A stretch of 64,000 bases of DNA from an uncultured Blautia sp. (GCA_934378195.1 CAKRPO010000004.1:38593-102592); one strand, 5' to 3'; numbered from the stretch's first letter, positions 1 through 9,072 are shown. Translations and numbers: made by a program. The notes: generated from the sequence alone by a model not told the origin.

Positions 1-1249
1 TCGGTGCTGTAGTTGTTGAGCTTACATATACATCAAAATCTCCACTCTTTGCAATTGTCATGTGGTCAGATGTATTGTTTACAACTACATCAATTCCGAT
101 ATCTTTCAGCGTAGCCTGTGCGTACTCAGCAAGCTTCGGCTGTTCCAGACGGGTCGGATAAGTCAGCCAGTTGATACTGAGTTTCTGTCCGTCCTTGTCT
201 ACATAGCCATCACCATCGGTGTCTGTCCATCCCGACTCTTCAAGGAGTTTCTTTGCGCTATCCGGGTCATAAGAAACTGTTTCTACCGCATCGTTTCCAT
301 AAGAAAAGCTGCTCGGGAACGCTGCCTTGGCCGGCACGCCACGTCCCTGCATGATTACAGAACAGAAGCCCTCTTTGTCGATTCCCATCTCTACAGCCTT
401 GCGGATATTCTGATCCTGCATAAGCTCTGATTCCATATTAAACTGTCCAAAGAAGCAACGGCTGGTCGCACAGGAATTGATGGTATAATCTGCGCTATTC
501 TCAAATAATGCGTAGTTATCATACTGCAGTCCGTAAGTACCCTGGATATCTCCCGTCTGCAGTGCTGCAGTCAGCGCACTTCCGTCTGCAAAGGATTTTA
601 CTGTAACATTATCAACCTTGACATCACCGCCCCAGTAATCTTCGTTTTTAACCAGATCGATCTGGGTAGGAGTTACCTTTGTTGCAACATATGGGCCTGT
701 TCCGGCTACATTTGCAGAACCGCCTTCACCCTGGATTCCATATTCCATATCAATGATCGCACCATATGGATCTCCAAGATAATTGATGATCGCCGGACAT
801 GGTTCGGTAGTATAAATGGTAAGTGTCAGCCCATCTGCATCCATATGATCAATCTTCAGATCATATGGTGCACGGTCATGAACTGCGATCAGATCTTCCA
901 GACATTCCTTGACAGCCTCTGCATCCATGGTACGTCCACTGGAGAATTTTACCCCATCACGAAGTGTAATCTTTACAGTTGTATCATCCACAAATTCATA
1001 ATCTGTTGCCAGCCACGGCTCCACTTCCATGTTGTCATTGTACTTAAAAAGAGTCTCGCCAACGCCATAACGCAGAGCACTCCATCCTGAATAATTGTCA
1101 TGCGGATTCAGGCCTGCATCACCCATCTCTTCACTGTAACCCGTTGTTCCATAAACGAAAGATTTTCCTCCGTCTGCCCATACACTTGTGGTCATTCCTG
1201 CTGCAAGCATTGCTCCTGTAAGAATTGCTGCGATCAGTTTCTTCTTCAT
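1..1249 (-). CDS. ABC importer substrate-binding protein, peptide/nickel type (3' end cut by window)
   Basis: The frame is open from the ATG at 1249 to the window edge (416 codons), so the C-terminus is missing. It begins MKKKLIAAILTGAM, a typical export signal, with probable cleavage after VWA. The mature part reads like SBP_bac_5 proteins (GVGETLFKYN, LRDGVKFSSGR), the extracellular binding proteins of oligopeptide and nickel/metallophore importers. The similarity around SGW..RYGVGETLF recalls the NikA/CntA side of the family, but the ligand cannot be read from sequence. There is no lipobox cysteine in the signal region, which is unusual for a Gram-positive binding protein. It follows the two permease genes with a 16-bp gap and is the third gene of that operon. 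ATPase genes are presumably outside the window. Confidence 0.85.
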   Translation of the reverse strand, partial: MKKKLIAAILTGAMLAAGMTTSVWADGGKSFVYGTTGYSEEMGDAGLNPHDNYSGWSALRYGVGETLFKYNDNMEVEPWLATDYEFVDDTTVKITLRDGVKFSSGRTMDAEAVKECLEDLIAVHDRAPYDLKIDHMDADGLTLTIYTTEPCPAIINYLGDPYGAIIDMEYGIQGEGGSANVAGTGPYVATKVTPTQIDLVKNEDYWGGDVKVDNVTVKSFADGSALTAALQTGDIQGTYGLQYDNYALFENSADYTINSCATSRCFFGQFNMESELMQDQNIRKAVEMGIDKEGFCSVIMQGRGVPAKAAFPSSFSYGNDAVETVSYDPDSAKKLLEESGWTDTDGDGYVDKDGQKLSINWLTYPTRLEQPKLAEYAQATLKDIGIDVVVNNTSDHMTIAKSGDFDVYVSSTTTAP

Positions 1250-1265
1250 AATTTTTACTTCCTTT

Positions 1266-2141
1266 CTACCTTTTAGCTCTTTCTTTTGGGTCCATAAAAT
1301 CCCTGAGCGTATCGCCCAGAAGATTAAATATCATAACTGTAATAAAGATCGCCAGGCCCGGCGCAAGCGCCATCCACGGCGAAATCTGAAGCATACTTCT
1401 TCCATCATTGATCATACTTCCCCACTCTGCCATCGGTGGTTTTACACCCAGACCAAGGAAGGAAAGTCCTGCCAATTCCATCATCATCGTTCCGATATCG
1501 AGAACCGCTGTGACAAGAATCGGACCTGCAATATTTGGTAAAATATGCTTAAACATAATCTTTAATGTACTGCTTCCGGAGAGCCGTACCGCCATCAGAT
1601 ATGCGGAATCTTTCTGTGCAAGCGTCAGCCCTCTCGCAAGTCTTGCAAACTTTGGCCAGCCGATCACTGCGAGCGCAATGACTGCATTTTGTATACCTCC
1701 GCCAAGCACACCAGCCACTGCAAGTGCAAAAACAAGACTCGGAAATGCAAGAAAAAGATCCGATATACGCATCAGGATCGTGTCAGCAATACCGCCGCAC
1801 CAACCGCAGATAATGCCGATCACAGTTCCAACTACTGTGATGATCGCCACCAGAAGAAGCGTTGCATAGATACTGATCGTACTTCCCACCAATACCCTTG
1901 AAAGCATGTCTCTTCCATATCGATCTGTTCCTAACAGATGCTCTGCACTCGGTGGTTTCTGCGCCTGCAAAAGATCCTGAACATCCGGATCATACGGACA
2001 GAGTTTTCTCGCAAAAACTGCCACGATCAGCAAAAGCAATGACAATATTGCAAAGAAGATCAGCTTCTCTCTGACATGATTTTTACGTACTTTCTGCTCA
2101 CGGACAGAGACATCTTTTCTCATGTTTTTTGACTCTCTCAT
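1266..2141 (-). CDS. ABC transporter permease, DppC/NikC type
   Basis: A 291-residue inner-membrane permease. It has a short cytoplasmic N-terminus, a first membrane helix near residues 28-46, the OppC N-terminal region (LLGTDRYGRDMLSRVL), then five further helices. The EAA-type cytoplasmic loop that contacts the ATPase is AVRLSGSSTLKIMFKHILPN. Length and layout match DppC/NikC/OppC. The start at 2141 is preceded by GGAGGTG seven bases upstream and overlaps the stop of the DppB-type gene by four bases (ATGA), indicating translational coupling. It forms the transmembrane channel with its partner. Substrate is unknown: dipeptides, nickel or a metal chelate are all possible. Confidence 0.9.
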   Translation of the reverse strand: MRESKNMRKDVSVREQKVRKNHVREKLIFFAILSLLLLIVAVFARKLCPYDPDVQDLLQAQKPPSAEHLLGTDRYGRDMLSRVLVGSTISIYATLLLVAIITVVGTVIGIICGWCGGIADTILMRISDLFLAFPSLVFALAVAGVLGGGIQNAVIALAVIGWPKFARLARGLTLAQKDSAYLMAVRLSGSSTLKIMFKHILPNIAGPILVTAVLDIGTMMMELAGLSFLGLGVKPPMAEWGSMINDGRSMLQISPWMALAPGLAIFITVMIFNLLGDTLRDFMDPKERAKR

Positions 2142-3082
2142 GCTCTGTCACCTCCCAGTCTTACGCGAGGATCCAGATAATGATAAATAATATCTGTGAT
2201 CAGATTCACCACAACATAGATGATCGCCATCCATGCCACATATGCCTGAATGATCGGATAATCTCGCATCGTAATGGCATCCACTGCCATCTTTCCAACA
2301 CCGTCCCACATAAAGATCGTCTCTACGATCGTTGTTCCTCCAAGAAGGTTTCCGATCGACAAAGCAAGCAGTGTGATGATCGTAAGCATCGAAGATTTCA
2401 TCACATTTTTCCAGATGATCACGCTGCCTCGCACACCTCTTGCGCGCGCTCCGATCACATAATCCTTGTTTAATTCCTCCAGAACCGTTGCTCTCACCTG
2501 TCGGGTATACTTGGATGCCATCGATATTGCAAGCGTAAGTGTCGGCAACACAAGGCTCAATGCCACGTTATCCGTTGTGATAACAGGAAGCCATCCAAGC
2601 CTGATCGAGAAGAAATACATCAGCACAAGCGCTGCAAAAAAGTTTGGCATGGAGTTCCCGATAAAACTCAGAAAACGGATCAGATAATCACTCCATTTGT
2701 TGTGTTTTATCGCCGAAATGATCCCCAACGGGATTGCAACCAGCATCGTCAAAAGCACTGAAGATACCGTAAGCAGAATCGTTGCCGGAAGCTTTTCTAC
2801 AAAAGAATCATAAACATCCCTCTTTGAAACATAGCTTGTTCCCATGTCTCCGGTCGCCATTCCTGCAAACCACTTTGCATACTGTACAAGGAACGGCTGG
2901 TCCAGTCCATATTCCTTTCTGGCCTGATCGATCACCTCCTGCGAGACAGATGAACCTGCATTATCATACATATAAGTAACCGCATCACCACCCGCCAGCC
3001 GCATCATTGCAAAGGACAAAAAAGTGATCCCGATTAAAATCGGAATCAACTGAAGAAGCCTTTTAATAATGTATTTAATCAT
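2138..3082 (-). CDS. ABC transporter permease, DppB/NikB type
   Basis: A 314-residue permease with the N-terminal helix typical of the DppB/OppB/NikB branch (IKRLLQLIPILIGITFLSF), six predicted membrane segments, and the conserved cytoplasmic loop ARARGVRGSVIIWKNVMKS. It pairs with the DppC-type permease encoded directly downstream (four-base overlap). It is the first gene of the operon, preceded by AAAGGAG. A Rho-independent terminator for the upstream lysR gene lies in the 185-bp gap before it, so the importer probably has its own promoter there, although I find no good -35/-10 pair. Confidence 0.9.
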   Translation of the reverse strand: MIKYIIKRLLQLIPILIGITFLSFAMMRLAGGDAVTYMYDNAGSSVSQEVIDQARKEYGLDQPFLVQYAKWFAGMATGDMGTSYVSKRDVYDSFVEKLPATILLTVSSVLLTMLVAIPLGIISAIKHNKWSDYLIRFLSFIGNSMPNFFAALVLMYFFSIRLGWLPVITTDNVALSLVLPTLTLAISMASKYTRQVRATVLEELNKDYVIGARARGVRGSVIIWKNVMKSSMLTIITLLALSIGNLLGGTTIVETIFMWDGVGKMAVDAITMRDYPIIQAYVAWMAIIYVVVNLITDIIYHYLDPRVRLGGDRA

Positions 3083-3158
3083 GAGTACTCCTTTATGTCT
3101 GTCTGAAAACAGTTAACAATATCCGCACATTAATTCGTTAAATCAAGTCTAACAAATC

Positions 3159-3195
3159 AAAAAAAAGCGCACAACCCCAGGGGAGGGTTATACGC
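3159..3195 (-). terminator. Rho-independent terminator after lysR
   Basis: Read on the minus strand: a hairpin AGCGTATAACCC / GGGTTGTGCGCT (12-bp stem with two mismatches) directly followed by a run of seven or more T. It separates the fusion-lysR unit from the ABC importer operon. Confidence 0.8.
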
Positions 3196-3267
3196 TATTC
3201 TTAATTCGAATATCTCTGTCCTGTTTTGGAATAAGTATAGATTAACTTTGCAAATATTTACAGCAAC

Positions 3268-4176
3268 TTAACTTTTTGGAAGTCTATCTATAAGAAAATC
3301 AAGAAGCTCCTGTATACTTTTATCGGTTTCTTCTCCCCTACGGAGTACATATCCAAAAATAACTTTACTGTCGCCCATATTCAAAGGAATCCCTGGTGTG
3401 GTGCCTGTTTTATTTTCAGAAAGGTAACTGCCGCTCACATTGGAAACTTTGCTGTTCCGAAGCATTTTTTCCATAATGTAGTCACTGTTAGTCAATACGG
3501 ATATGTCAAGATCCTGCCACTGAAAAGCTTCCTCGCGGGTGGCTCCGATGTCAAAAAATTCATCCTGATAATTTTGTATAAACCGTAGTCCCTCCAGATC
3601 TTCAAGATCTACTCTCTCTTTTTCAGAATCATAAAGTTCTGTCCGACGTCCGGGATAAAGGATCACATCTGTTTCATACATTGAAACAAACTGCATTTTG
3701 TTCCTGTCAAGCTCATAAAGGAAATTTTCCTTCTGCTGGCTTAAGATATAGACGAATCCGATATCATCCATATAGTCACGGACACGCTCCATAACACTCC
3801 GCACACCCGCCGTAGTAATCTGAAAGTGGTATTTTTTTTCATATGTCTCATTATAAAAATCCACAAACTGACTTGCAAACCACGAGCTTGGGTTCAGGGA
3901 AATCCGAATCCATTTGGTCATTCCATGTGCTGCCATATTTTCCAGTGCGTTCATCTCATTGGTGATCCTGCATGCATAATGGTAGACCTTCTGTCCCTGT
4001 ACAGTCAGACGGATTCCTCTCGGAAGCCGCTCAAAAAGCTGCATTCCCAAAGTATCCTCCAGTGCTTTGATCACCTTGCTGACGCTGGGCTGTGTGGAAT
4101 AAAGGATCTTCGCCGCATCACTGAAAGATCCCGTCTGGGCACAGGCCACGAAATATTGTAATTGTTTTAAGTCCAT
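3268..4176 (-). CDS. LysR family transcriptional regulator
   Basis: A 302-residue protein with the classic N-terminal winged helix-turn-helix (MDLKQLQYFVACAQTGSFSD, then SQPSVSKVIKALE-type recognition helix, residues 1-60) and a C-terminal effector-binding region. Its ATG at 4176 lies one base after the stop of the methyltransferase/M14 fusion, with AAGGAC inside the end of that gene, so the two are cotranscribed and probably translationally coupled. LysR proteins respond to a small co-inducer. Here the likely signals are a substrate of the fusion enzyme or of the importer next door, but that is inference from location. Confidence 0.9.
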   Translation of the reverse strand: MDLKQLQYFVACAQTGSFSDAAKILYSTQPSVSKVIKALEDTLGMQLFERLPRGIRLTVQGQKVYHYACRITNEMNALENMAAHGMTKWIRISLNPSSWFASQFVDFYNETYEKKYHFQITTAGVRSVMERVRDYMDDIGFVYILSQQKENFLYELDRNKMQFVSMYETDVILYPGRRTELYDSEKERVDLEDLEGLRFIQNYQDEFFDIGATREEAFQWQDLDISVLTNSDYIMEKMLRNSKVSNVSGSYLSENKTGTTPGIPLNMGDSKVIFGYVLRRGEETDKSIQELLDFLIDRLPKS

Positions 4177-4177
4177 A

Positions 4178-6628
4178 TTATTTTACCGTCCTTAACATAA
4201 ACAGAGGCGTTGGGTTATAAAATTCGTCTTTCTCAAGATAAATTCTGCCGCTGATTCCCAGATCTACCCGGAAATCTTTAAGTTCCATGGATCCCAGGGT
4301 CTCCAGATCCCATGCCGGACGGCTATAGGAACTGATCGGAAGCTGTCGTTTAATCTCCTCACATTCACGCATCATGTCATTGCCAAGCGTATTATGCGCA
4401 TGATTTTCCGGAAGGTCTTCCACATTGGAAAAGTCTGTAATACCATAATTTGCATCAAAATTCAGCAGCACACCGCCCTTCTTAAGTACACGGAGCCACT
4501 CCTGATAAGCATGGCGTACATGCGGCAGTGTCCAGGTAAGATTTCTGGAGATGATGACATCAAATGTACCAGCCGGAAACTCTGGATTTTCGGCATCCAT
4601 TACTGTAAATTCACAGTCTGCCCCTTCTTCCTGTGCCAGAATACGGGCATTTTTGATCATATCCGGTGTCAGATCGATTCCCGTCACTTCATGTCCTTCC
4701 TTTGCAAGAAGAATAGTGAAAAAACCTGCTCCACATCCCACATCAAGAATTCTGAGTTTTCTGCCTTCCGGAAGCTGTGCACGAATCTCTTTCATCCAGC
4801 GTTCTGCCATAGTGCTGTGAAGTTCCTGCCGCTTCTGAACCAGGAAACTGTCGCTTCGTTTTTCCCAGTATTTTACGATCTTTTCCTTACGCTCATCGTA
4901 ACGGCTGACGATTCTTCCATATGTCACCATTGGGCCATTTCCAAGTACCTGCAGAGTACCTGTCTGATAAAGAAGTACGCCATCAAATTCTGCTTCACTG
5001 ACCTCTTTCACGTTGCCCTCATAATCACGGACTTCTCCAAGAATATCCCCTTCCTGGATCATGTCACCGACCTTTTTGAACGGATACCAGAGACCATTTT
5101 CTTCTGCATCCTGATAACGAACGTCTGCCACATCCAGCGGATAGTATGTCCTGAAATCCTTCAGTCCCTGATAGATTCCCATATGACAGAGAATGTTACG
5201 GACATCTCTTCTGGTTGAACGCACTTCTTCATAATTCCAGTCACCCATTCCTCCACGTTCGATCAGAATACTCGGAATTCCCTGCGAAGCCGCATAATTG
5301 TAAGAACCGCCGGATGCCACATTGGATCTGACCATATAAGGCACATCCACCTGCTCTGCCATCTCACGGGAAGCCTTAACCACTTCTTCCGGAGCTGCCC
5401 CTGCATAATATACATATGGAGTCAGTTTTTCGTAATCGTCTCCACTGTGCAGATCGATGTAATAATCCGCAATCGGCTGCAATTCCTGAGAAATTGCCCA
5501 TGCAAGACGTTCCATCTCTGTTCCGTCCGGATTACCCGGAAATTCACGATTCAGATTCTTGTCATCGGTCAGTCCCATACTTCCCTTACGTGCTTCAAAA
5601 GCAGGGCGATTCACTGCCTTTATGATCACGATCGTTCCGGCAACTTTCTCAATCTTAAGCTTCTGGGACAGTTCAATTGCTGCCTGGATGCCAACATACT
5701 CTCCGGCATGAACACCCGCTGTGATCAGCATCGTCTTTCCTGTACCATGTCCATGAAGAACAGTTGCCGGGAGACGGATCTCGCCATTCGCCAGCTCCAG
5801 TTCCCCATTCCATTTTTCACCTGTATTTACAGTGATATTTTTCAGATGAAACGCGTCTCTTTTTCTTCCCATCAGCAAAAAAATCGGAGAAGAACTGTTG
5901 TTGATGATCTCTTCCTCTGTCCACACCTCTTTCCAGACATTTTCATCACAGGAAACATCCAGAAATCCGGTCTTTTTCATGGTTTCGATATCCCACTTCG
6001 GGCGTTCCAGACGACTCAACGGCACCTGACGGGCAATCTCCTCCATTTTCTCAATGTCCGTTCCGCTGTAGTAATCCTCTACATTTTGCTCTTCTGTCTG
6101 CTGACGGTCCTTCTCGTAACCGCTGCGTTTCTCTTCATTATATAAATGTCCGTACCAATCGGCATCAAAGTTATAAAGCATCCCTCCAGGCTTCAGTACA
6201 CGAAGCCATTCCCTGTATGCAAGGTCCGGCCTCGGCAGATTCCAGGTTACATTCCTGGTCACAATCACATCAAAGCTGTTGCTTTCCACATCAAGTGCCT
6301 GCGCATCACCAGTTTTCCACACAATACACTTCGCTAATCCACCTGCATTCTGCTGTGCTTCTTTGAGCATTTCTTCGGTGTAGTCAATTGCCGTTACCTG
6401 ATAACCTGCTTCTGCAAGAAGGATTGCAAAAAATCCCGGTCCGGTTCCCACATCCAGGATTTTTATTTCCTCTGGTTCACGTTCCGGGAACTGCCCCCCG
6501 AGTAAAGTCAGAAGCTTGTCTCTCCACATGGACCGTCTGGCATCTGCCATTTCCTGCTGATTATATTCTGAATAACCCCTGGCACGGTTGGTCCAGTAGG
6601 CATGAATTTCGTTTTTAAGATCACTCAT
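4178..6628 (-). CDS. Three-domain fusion: methyltransferase - M14 aspartoacylase/desuccinylase - methyltransferase
   Basis: An 816-residue protein from the ATG at 6628, chosen because GGAGAAAAGAACC precedes it. A longer reading from 6742 adds 38 residues that look non-coding and run into the upstream terminator. Residues about 1-260 are a class I SAM-dependent methyltransferase (ILDVGTGPGFFAILLA, then VIVTRNVTWNLP). The middle, about 260-600, is an AstE/AspA-type M14 zinc amidohydrolase with HAGE and DLHSGD zinc ligands and catalytic Glu in ILIERGG. Residues about 610-816 are a second methyltransferase (ILDVGCGAGFFTILLA, VIISRNLTWTLP), clearly a paralogue of the first. All motifs appear intact. 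The enzyme is cytoplasmic and would deacylate and methylate something small. Together with a LysR regulator and a NikA/DppA-like importer this could be metal-chelate or peptide metabolism, but the substrate is unknown. Confidence 0.8.
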   Translation of the reverse strand: MSDLKNEIHAYWTNRARGYSEYNQQEMADARRSMWRDKLLTLLGGQFPEREPEEIKILDVGTGPGFFAILLAEAGYQVTAIDYTEEMLKEAQQNAGGLAKCIVWKTGDAQALDVESNSFDVIVTRNVTWNLPRPDLAYREWLRVLKPGGMLYNFDADWYGHLYNEEKRSGYEKDRQQTEEQNVEDYYSGTDIEKMEEIARQVPLSRLERPKWDIETMKKTGFLDVSCDENVWKEVWTEEEIINNSSSPIFLLMGRKRDAFHLKNITVNTGEKWNGELELANGEIRLPATVLHGHGTGKTMLITAGVHAGEYVGIQAAIELSQKLKIEKVAGTIVIIKAVNRPAFEARKGSMGLTDDKNLNREFPGNPDGTEMERLAWAISQELQPIADYYIDLHSGDDYEKLTPYVYYAGAAPEEVVKASREMAEQVDVPYMVRSNVASGGSYNYAASQGIPSILIERGGMGDWNYEEVRSTRRDVRNILCHMGIYQGLKDFRTYYPLDVADVRYQDAEENGLWYPFKKVGDMIQEGDILGEVRDYEGNVKEVSEAEFDGVLLYQTGTLQVLGNGPMVTYGRIVSRYDERKEKIVKYWEKRSDSFLVQKRQELHSTMAERWMKEIRAQLPEGRKLRILDVGCGAGFFTILLAKEGHEVTGIDLTPDMIKNARILAQEEGADCEFTVMDAENPEFPAGTFDVIISRNLTWTLPHVRHAYQEWLRVLKKGGVLLNFDANYGITDFSNVEDLPENHAHNTLGNDMMRECEEIKRQLPISSYSRPAWDLETLGSMELKDFRVDLGISGRIYLEKDEFYNPTPLFMLRTVK

Positions 6629-6722
6629 GGTTCTTTTCTCCGCATTTTCGTTATAATCTTCTACCGCGAATTGTTTCGAGCAACATGCGCTCTTACGATT
6701 GCTCAGTATCATTTCATTATAT

Positions 6723-6757
6723 AAAAAAAAGCCCCCCGCCACAAGCCTGTGGGGGGG
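6723..6757 (-). terminator. Rho-independent terminator after the first vanZ-like gene
   Basis: On the minus strand a C-rich/G-rich hairpin (CCCCCCCACAGGC, TTGT loop region, GGCGGGGGGC) followed by eight T. It lies between the vanZ-like gene ending at 6776 and the start of the fusion gene at 6628. Confidence 0.8.
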
Positions 6758-6775
6758 ATAGATGTAGCGGATGTA

Positions 6776-7315
6776 TCAGCTTCTATCTGACGAAAACACC
6801 CGTAAAATCCGATTCGTCACAACGCATCCTGCCATACACCCGAGTCCATTATGAATCATGTCATCCCATTCGAACAGACCACGCATCGTGACCAGCTGGC
6901 TGGTCTCAATGACCGCGGATATCAATACACCAAACACCAACGCCCGGGACCATTTTACTTCATGATTCGCAATGACCGGCAGCAACGCACCTGCCGGAAA
7001 CAGCAAAATACAGTTCAGTAAATTCTCCTTCAGCAACTGCCTGTCGTGATAGCGGAGGATATCCCGCCATGACCAGAACGGAACCAGTTCGTATTGCCGT
7101 GTTGTACCTGTCCTCGTAAATACGGTAGATCCGAATACAATTCCCATAAAGATTACTTCTGCCAGAATCGCCAGCGCCTGAAGCTTATTTAATTTTTCTT
7201 TCCTTATATAATAAACCACCACAATGACCGCGAATATCAAAATTCCCGAAAAAAACAAGATCTCACGATGCGACCATGGATTATTGTAAGTTGTCAAAAT
7301 CTGGTAGATGTCCAT
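6776..7315 (-). CDS. VanZ-family membrane protein, copy 1
   Basis: A 179-residue integral membrane protein with four predicted helices and the VanZ signature region (ELVPFWSW, then LLNCILLFPAGALLPV, ETSQLVTMRGLFEWDDMIHN). The start at 7315 (MDIYQIL) has GGAG six bases upstream. Longer readings to 7339 or 7351 lack a site. VanZ proteins give low-level teicoplanin or lipopeptide resistance in some enterococci, but most Lachnospiraceae members are chromosomal with no known role. It is a close paralogue (about 90% identical by eye) of the gene at 9098-9640. The duplicated DNA includes the ribosome binding site. A toxin-antitoxin pair lies between the copies. Confidence 0.85.
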   Translation of the reverse strand: MDIYQILTTYNNPWSHREILFFSGILIFAVIVVVYYIRKEKLNKLQALAILAEVIFMGIVFGSTVFTRTGTTRQYELVPFWSWRDILRYHDRQLLKENLLNCILLFPAGALLPVIANHEVKWSRALVFGVLISAVIETSQLVTMRGLFEWDDMIHNGLGCMAGCVVTNRILRVFSSDRS

Positions 7316-7354
7316 CTGCTGCTCCTTCACATAAAACATTACTGTTCTCACAAA

Positions 7355-8341
7355 TCATCCTTTTAAGCATCGGAATATATATTCCATAATCCTCTTTTCT
7401 GAATTCAGCTCATTTTTTATATAATACTCTCTCACCGAACCTTCATCAATCACTTCCTGTCCAGCTTCTTTCTCGCTGTAGCCTTTTCTCTTTTCAATCC
7501 ATGGAGTCTGTTTATGACTTATTATTTCCAAAGTTTTAGGTGAATATAGGCCGAAAGTATCCAAAACCATATCTATTGCTTTCAGCTCTCCTTCAGATAC
7601 CTTTGAAAGCATACAGCCATGTTTACTGTGTATACCATTATCAATTGGCTTATATCCAAATTTCTTATATTTCTTATATACAGATGGATACACCGGTCCA
7701 TGTTGCCATGCCTGGCTTTCTTCTTCTATCATACAGGTACCGTTCAACGCATAATTTACTCCATCAGAAAAAGCCAGAAGCTTCTCCAGTGCCAACGGCG
7801 TAACTTCTTCAAGCTGCGTCACAATATAATTAATGATCTGTTCTGTTTTGGAATTTTCTATCTCACACAAACGCTCATATCTGGCTGTCACTTTGTGATA
7901 TGCTACTGGCTTTAATTTTGCTTTATTTTCTTCCAGTGAATGCATAAAACTAGACTCATCATTCAAAAACTTCAACAATTTGTCAGAATACTCTCTGGCA
8001 GGAATAAAACCATCATAATATCTCTTGATCGTAACTTTTCCAAATCCCGCAATATCTGCCAGAGCTTCTTTTCCCACATCATATTTCTCTAAAATCTCTG
8101 AGATTTCATCCAGATCAATAATCCCTTTTTGACGTTTATATGCTTTTATCTTTACATTTGATCTTCTCGCATTATAATCCACATCTGTAGCAACTTCACT
8201 GCCACAATTTCTACAACACCCTGTATGAAATTTAAATTTAACCAATTCTCCATTGTATTCTTCAACAATCGTTTTCTCAACAACATCAAATTCAACTAAA
8301 TCTTCACATTCATTACAGTATGCATACTCTAATTTTTTCAT
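7355..8341 (-). CDS. MqsA-like antitoxin with C-terminal Panacea (SocA-like/DUF4065) domain
   Basis: A 328-residue protein. Residues 1-60 hold a zinc-finger pattern, CNEC and CRNC, as in MqsA. About 65-140 is a helix-turn-helix (ALADIAGFGKVTIKRYYDG). Residues about 165-320 are a Panacea/DUF4065 domain (IINYIVTQLEEVTPLALEKL, AWQHGPVYPSVYKKY), known as a versatile toxin-neutralising domain and as the SocA proteolytic-adaptor domain. It is encoded directly downstream of the MqsR-like toxin, the toxin-first order of mqsRA. A perfect 28-bp palindrome in the 113-bp gap is a likely binding site for its HTH. Family assignment is firm; pairing with the neighbour is inferred from order and from the MqsR-like C-terminus of that protein. 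Confidence 0.8.
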   Translation of the reverse strand: MKKLEYAYCNECEDLVEFDVVEKTIVEEYNGELVKFKFHTGCCRNCGSEVATDVDYNARRSNVKIKAYKRQKGIIDLDEISEILEKYDVGKEALADIAGFGKVTIKRYYDGFIPAREYSDKLLKFLNDESSFMHSLEENKAKLKPVAYHKVTARYERLCEIENSKTEQIINYIVTQLEEVTPLALEKLLAFSDGVNYALNGTCMIEEESQAWQHGPVYPSVYKKYKKFGYKPIDNGIHSKHGCMLSKVSEGELKAIDMVLDTFGLYSPKTLEIISHKQTPWIEKRKGYSEKEAGQEVIDEGSVREYYIKNELNSEKRIMEYIFRCLKG

Positions 8342-8411
8342 TTACTCACCTGGATTCCTTATTAATCCTCTCCAATTACTTTCTTCGTTTTCTATTTTAT
8401 CTATATTATTC

Positions 8412-8439
8412 CCAGTATACAGCAAATGCTGTATACTGG
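8412..8439. promoter_or_regulatory. Perfect 28-bp palindrome between toxin and antitoxin genes (candidate operator)
   Basis: Inverted repeat with 13-bp arms (CCAGTATACAGCA and its exact complement) and an AA spacer, about 70 bp upstream of the antitoxin ATG. On the minus strand it overlaps TTGCTG, which with TAGATA 16 bases on could form a weak promoter for the antitoxin. It lacks a T-run, so an operator is likelier than a terminator. Confidence 0.6.
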
Positions 8440-8454
8440 ACATTCTTTTCTAAT

Positions 8455-8943
8455 TTAATTCACCCTTGGTCTGTTTTTATGAAATGAAACTATAAACACT
8501 TTTTTGTATGGAATCTTTCTATTATTGATTTTCACATAAACCAATATGTCTTCTGTTAAAACGCCGCTCTCCTGAGCATCTCTTCTGTATAACCTGCATG
8601 GATATTGAAAAATATATAAATATTCCTGAGGAAAACCTTTATTCTTCCGCTTAATTGTCCCTTTCCCTACATCTAATACTTTTCCAACAAAATCCTCTAA
8701 CCTCAAATCCTTAAGAAGCAAATTTACATCGTCTGTGTCAAAGATATAAGCTTCTGACAAATCTGGATTATCCGCTGTGGGCGTCGCAGGAATATAACTT
8801 TGTTCATCCACTGCTACCATCAAATCTTCCAAAACCGCTTTTATCTCCATTTCCGTACATGGAACTTTAGGATCCGCTTCAACTTGTTCTTGGAAATTCT
8901 CCAATGGTAGCCTGACAAAATGTCTGGGTTCGCTACCGTCCAT
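8455..8943 (-). CDS. Probable MqsR-like toxin
   Basis: A 162-residue soluble protein starting at 8943 (MDGSEPRHFV), where AGAGGAGG lies six bases upstream. A reading from 8985 would lack a site. The last 55 residues (YPCRLYRRDAQE ... DILVYVKINNRKIPYKKVFIVSFHKN) resemble the end of MqsR, a RelE-fold mRNA interferase that finishes with YLKI...VLIVSFKEK. The N-terminal 100 residues I do not recognise. The gene is directly upstream of an MqsA/Panacea antitoxin in the mqsRA order. This supports a type II toxin-antitoxin pair acting by mRNA cleavage, but catalytic residues were not assigned and a different toxin type is possible. Confidence 0.55.
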   Translation of the reverse strand: MDGSEPRHFVRLPLENFQEQVEADPKVPCTEMEIKAVLEDLMVAVDEQSYIPATPTADNPDLSEAYIFDTDDVNLLLKDLRLEDFVGKVLDVGKGTIKRKNKGFPQEYLYIFQYPCRLYRRDAQESGVLTEDILVYVKINNRKIPYKKVFIVSFHKNRPRVN

Positions 8944-9072
8944 ATGGTACCTCCTCTTCCGAATTTCATGATACGCTTTAATCATTTATTTATTTTTCGT
9001 ATCATTTATTTTTAGTCTACCACTTTTCCAGATTTTGTCAATATCAAATTAAAACCACCTCAAAAACAACTT

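Noticed and set aside
6629..6742. N-terminal extension of the methyltransferase fusion
   Set aside because: The extra 38 residues run into the upstream terminator hairpin, lack a ribosome binding site and do not fit the methyltransferase start; the ATG at 6628 has one.
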